Source of the DNA: JBBEAM01 sp942491105
GTDB lineage: Bacteria > Pseudomonadota > Alphaproteobacteria > Kiloniellales > DSM-21159
Direction of reading: 5' to 3'
Length of the DNA stretch: 64,000 nt
NCBI GenBank assembly: GCA_942491105.1
Contig: CALNZX010000001.1
Location: forward strand, 434,001-498,000
In this document: piece after piece, positions 63,525-64,000 of the stretch
Numbering within the stretch: position 1 is the stretch's first letter
Layout of the letters: the number at the start of each line of letters is the position of its first letter
Translations under genes and position numbers: made by a program
Notes under the pieces: model-generated
Told to the model about the DNA's origin: nothing
Database searches by the model: none
Seen by the model: only the letters and a program-made list of their open reading frames with translations

Positions 63525-63600
63525 TGGTGAGCCCGGTTGGATTCGAACCAACGACCTACTGATTAAAAGTCAGTTGCTCTGCCAACTGAGCTACGGGCCC
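63525..63600 (-). tRNA. tRNA-Lys (anticodon UUU)
   Basis: Acceptor stem GGGCCCG/CGGGCTC with one G-U pair. Anticodon stem ACTGA/TCAGT encloses loop CTTTTAA (anticodon UUU). T arm GTTCGAA, with CCA encoded at 63525-63527. Confidence 0.95.
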
Positions 63601-63723
63601 GTGCCAGGCGATGCGGCGGGCCTGGAACGGCTCGCGGCGGCGCGGTGCCGGGAAGATATGGGGGTGAAGGGACAGGGTCAAGGGCGCTGGCGGCCTAGCG
63701 ACCGGTTTATTGCCGGGCCTGAA

Positions 63724-63987
63724 TTACTGGGTCGACCAGCCGTAGCCGAGCGCTTTCTTCACCTGGACATAGTCGACCTGATAATAGGCCTGGGTGCAGT
63801 CCCTGTTAAAGCGTTCCGCGAGGGCCTCGTAGTCCTCGACCAGGCTGTTGTACTGAAGACGCAGCTGCTCCGCATGGGTGCGCCGCTGCACATAGTGCGG
63901 GTTCTCAACATCGGTACTTAGCAGTTCCCTCTGCGCCTGCCGCATCTGCTGCCTGCGCGGCTCGATCAGCGAAAGGATATTGCTCAT
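63724..63987 (-). CDS. Small predicted coiled-coil protein of unknown function
   Basis: An 87-residue protein rich in Gln, Arg, Glu and Tyr (MSNILSLIEPRRQQMRQAQR...). It is predicted by eye to be helical, with heptad-like spacing between residues 10 and 65. It has no signal peptide or recognised domain. The ATG at 63987 and the stop at 63724 are both inside the window, so it is complete. It lies upstream of tRNA-Lys on the same strand. Confidence 0.55.
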   Translation of the reverse strand: MSNILSLIEPRRQQMRQAQRELLSTDVENPHYVQRRTHAEQLRLQYNSLVEDYEALAERFNRDCTQAYYQVDYVQVKKALGYGWSTQ

Positions 63988-64000
63988 CTCATAGTCCGTG

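Overview
The window is a 64 kb piece of a high-GC alphaproteobacterial chromosome. Evidence for the group: the hupB-lon-clpX-clpP-tig order, a trigger factor with an Ala/Lys-rich tail, a glnB-glnA pair behind a sigma-54 promoter, an Rrf2-led sufBCDS-sufT-sufA operon, and a perfect TTAA-N7-TTAA (CtrA-type) site. A Rhodospirillales/Kiloniellales-type bacterium fits, but the genus cannot be read from the sequence. Coding density is high. I see no insertion sequence, prophage or CRISPR array.

Layout. 1-7.7 kb, minus strand: end of an AEC-family transporter, tRNA-Val, then the protein quality-control block (HU, Lon, ClpX, ClpP, trigger factor) and tRNA-Leu. 7.9-16.2 kb: NAD(P)HX repair enzyme, a Sel1/SPOR envelope protein, tRNA-His, an aminotransferase, glnB-glnA, a small secreted protein, a PEP-mutase-family enzyme and a thioesterase. 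16.3-25.6 kb: parE, a cupin protein, a frameshifted alpha/beta hydrolase with an isochorismatase-family enzyme, a DEAD-box helicase, a lone RAM-domain protein, an MFS carrier, and upp-uraA for uracil salvage. 25.6-32.5 kb: the SUF iron-sulfur operon behind a perfect 10-bp-arm palindrome, ending in a FAH-family gene. 32.5-35.1 kb: a minus-strand operon of an HSL-type hydrolase, a gamma-butyrobetaine-hydroxylase-like oxygenase and a PhnZ/TmpB-like HD oxygenase, probably for quaternary-ammonium phosphonate breakdown. 35.3-41.4 kb: an M24 hydrolase related to ectoine hydrolases, bioY, a DedA/ATP-grasp pair, mtgA, a DUF1194 protein and queH. 41.4-44.9 kb: pyruvate carboxylase, split by a frame change.

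45.4-50.7 kb is the most interesting part. A soluble REC-PAS-histidine kinase is followed by an RpfC-like membrane hybrid kinase, which converges on an RpfF-like crotonase carrying both catalytic glutamates. This looks like a complete DSF-type (diffusible fatty acid) quorum-sensing synthase and sensor pair. The rpfF upstream region has a perfect CtrA-type site, two CATTAATG palindromes, and interleaved inverted repeats that could fold as an RNA pseudoknot or act as a DNA operator.

51.2-61.6 kb: a beta-hydroxyacid-dehydrogenase-like gene, then a seven-gene minus-strand cluster (PotBCDA-type transporter, class III aminotransferase, acetylpolyamine-amidohydrolase-like deacetylase, FAD oxidoreductase). 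It is divergent from a LysR regulator and followed by a glutamine amidotransferase, and is best read as uptake and degradation of polyamines or acetylated polyamines. 61.6-64 kb: a class III nucleotide cyclase whose extracytoplasmic sensor contains a c-type heme motif, tRNA-Lys, and a small coiled-coil protein.

Two genes (the 19 kb hydrolase and pyc) carry single-base frame changes. These may be real or may be sequence errors.
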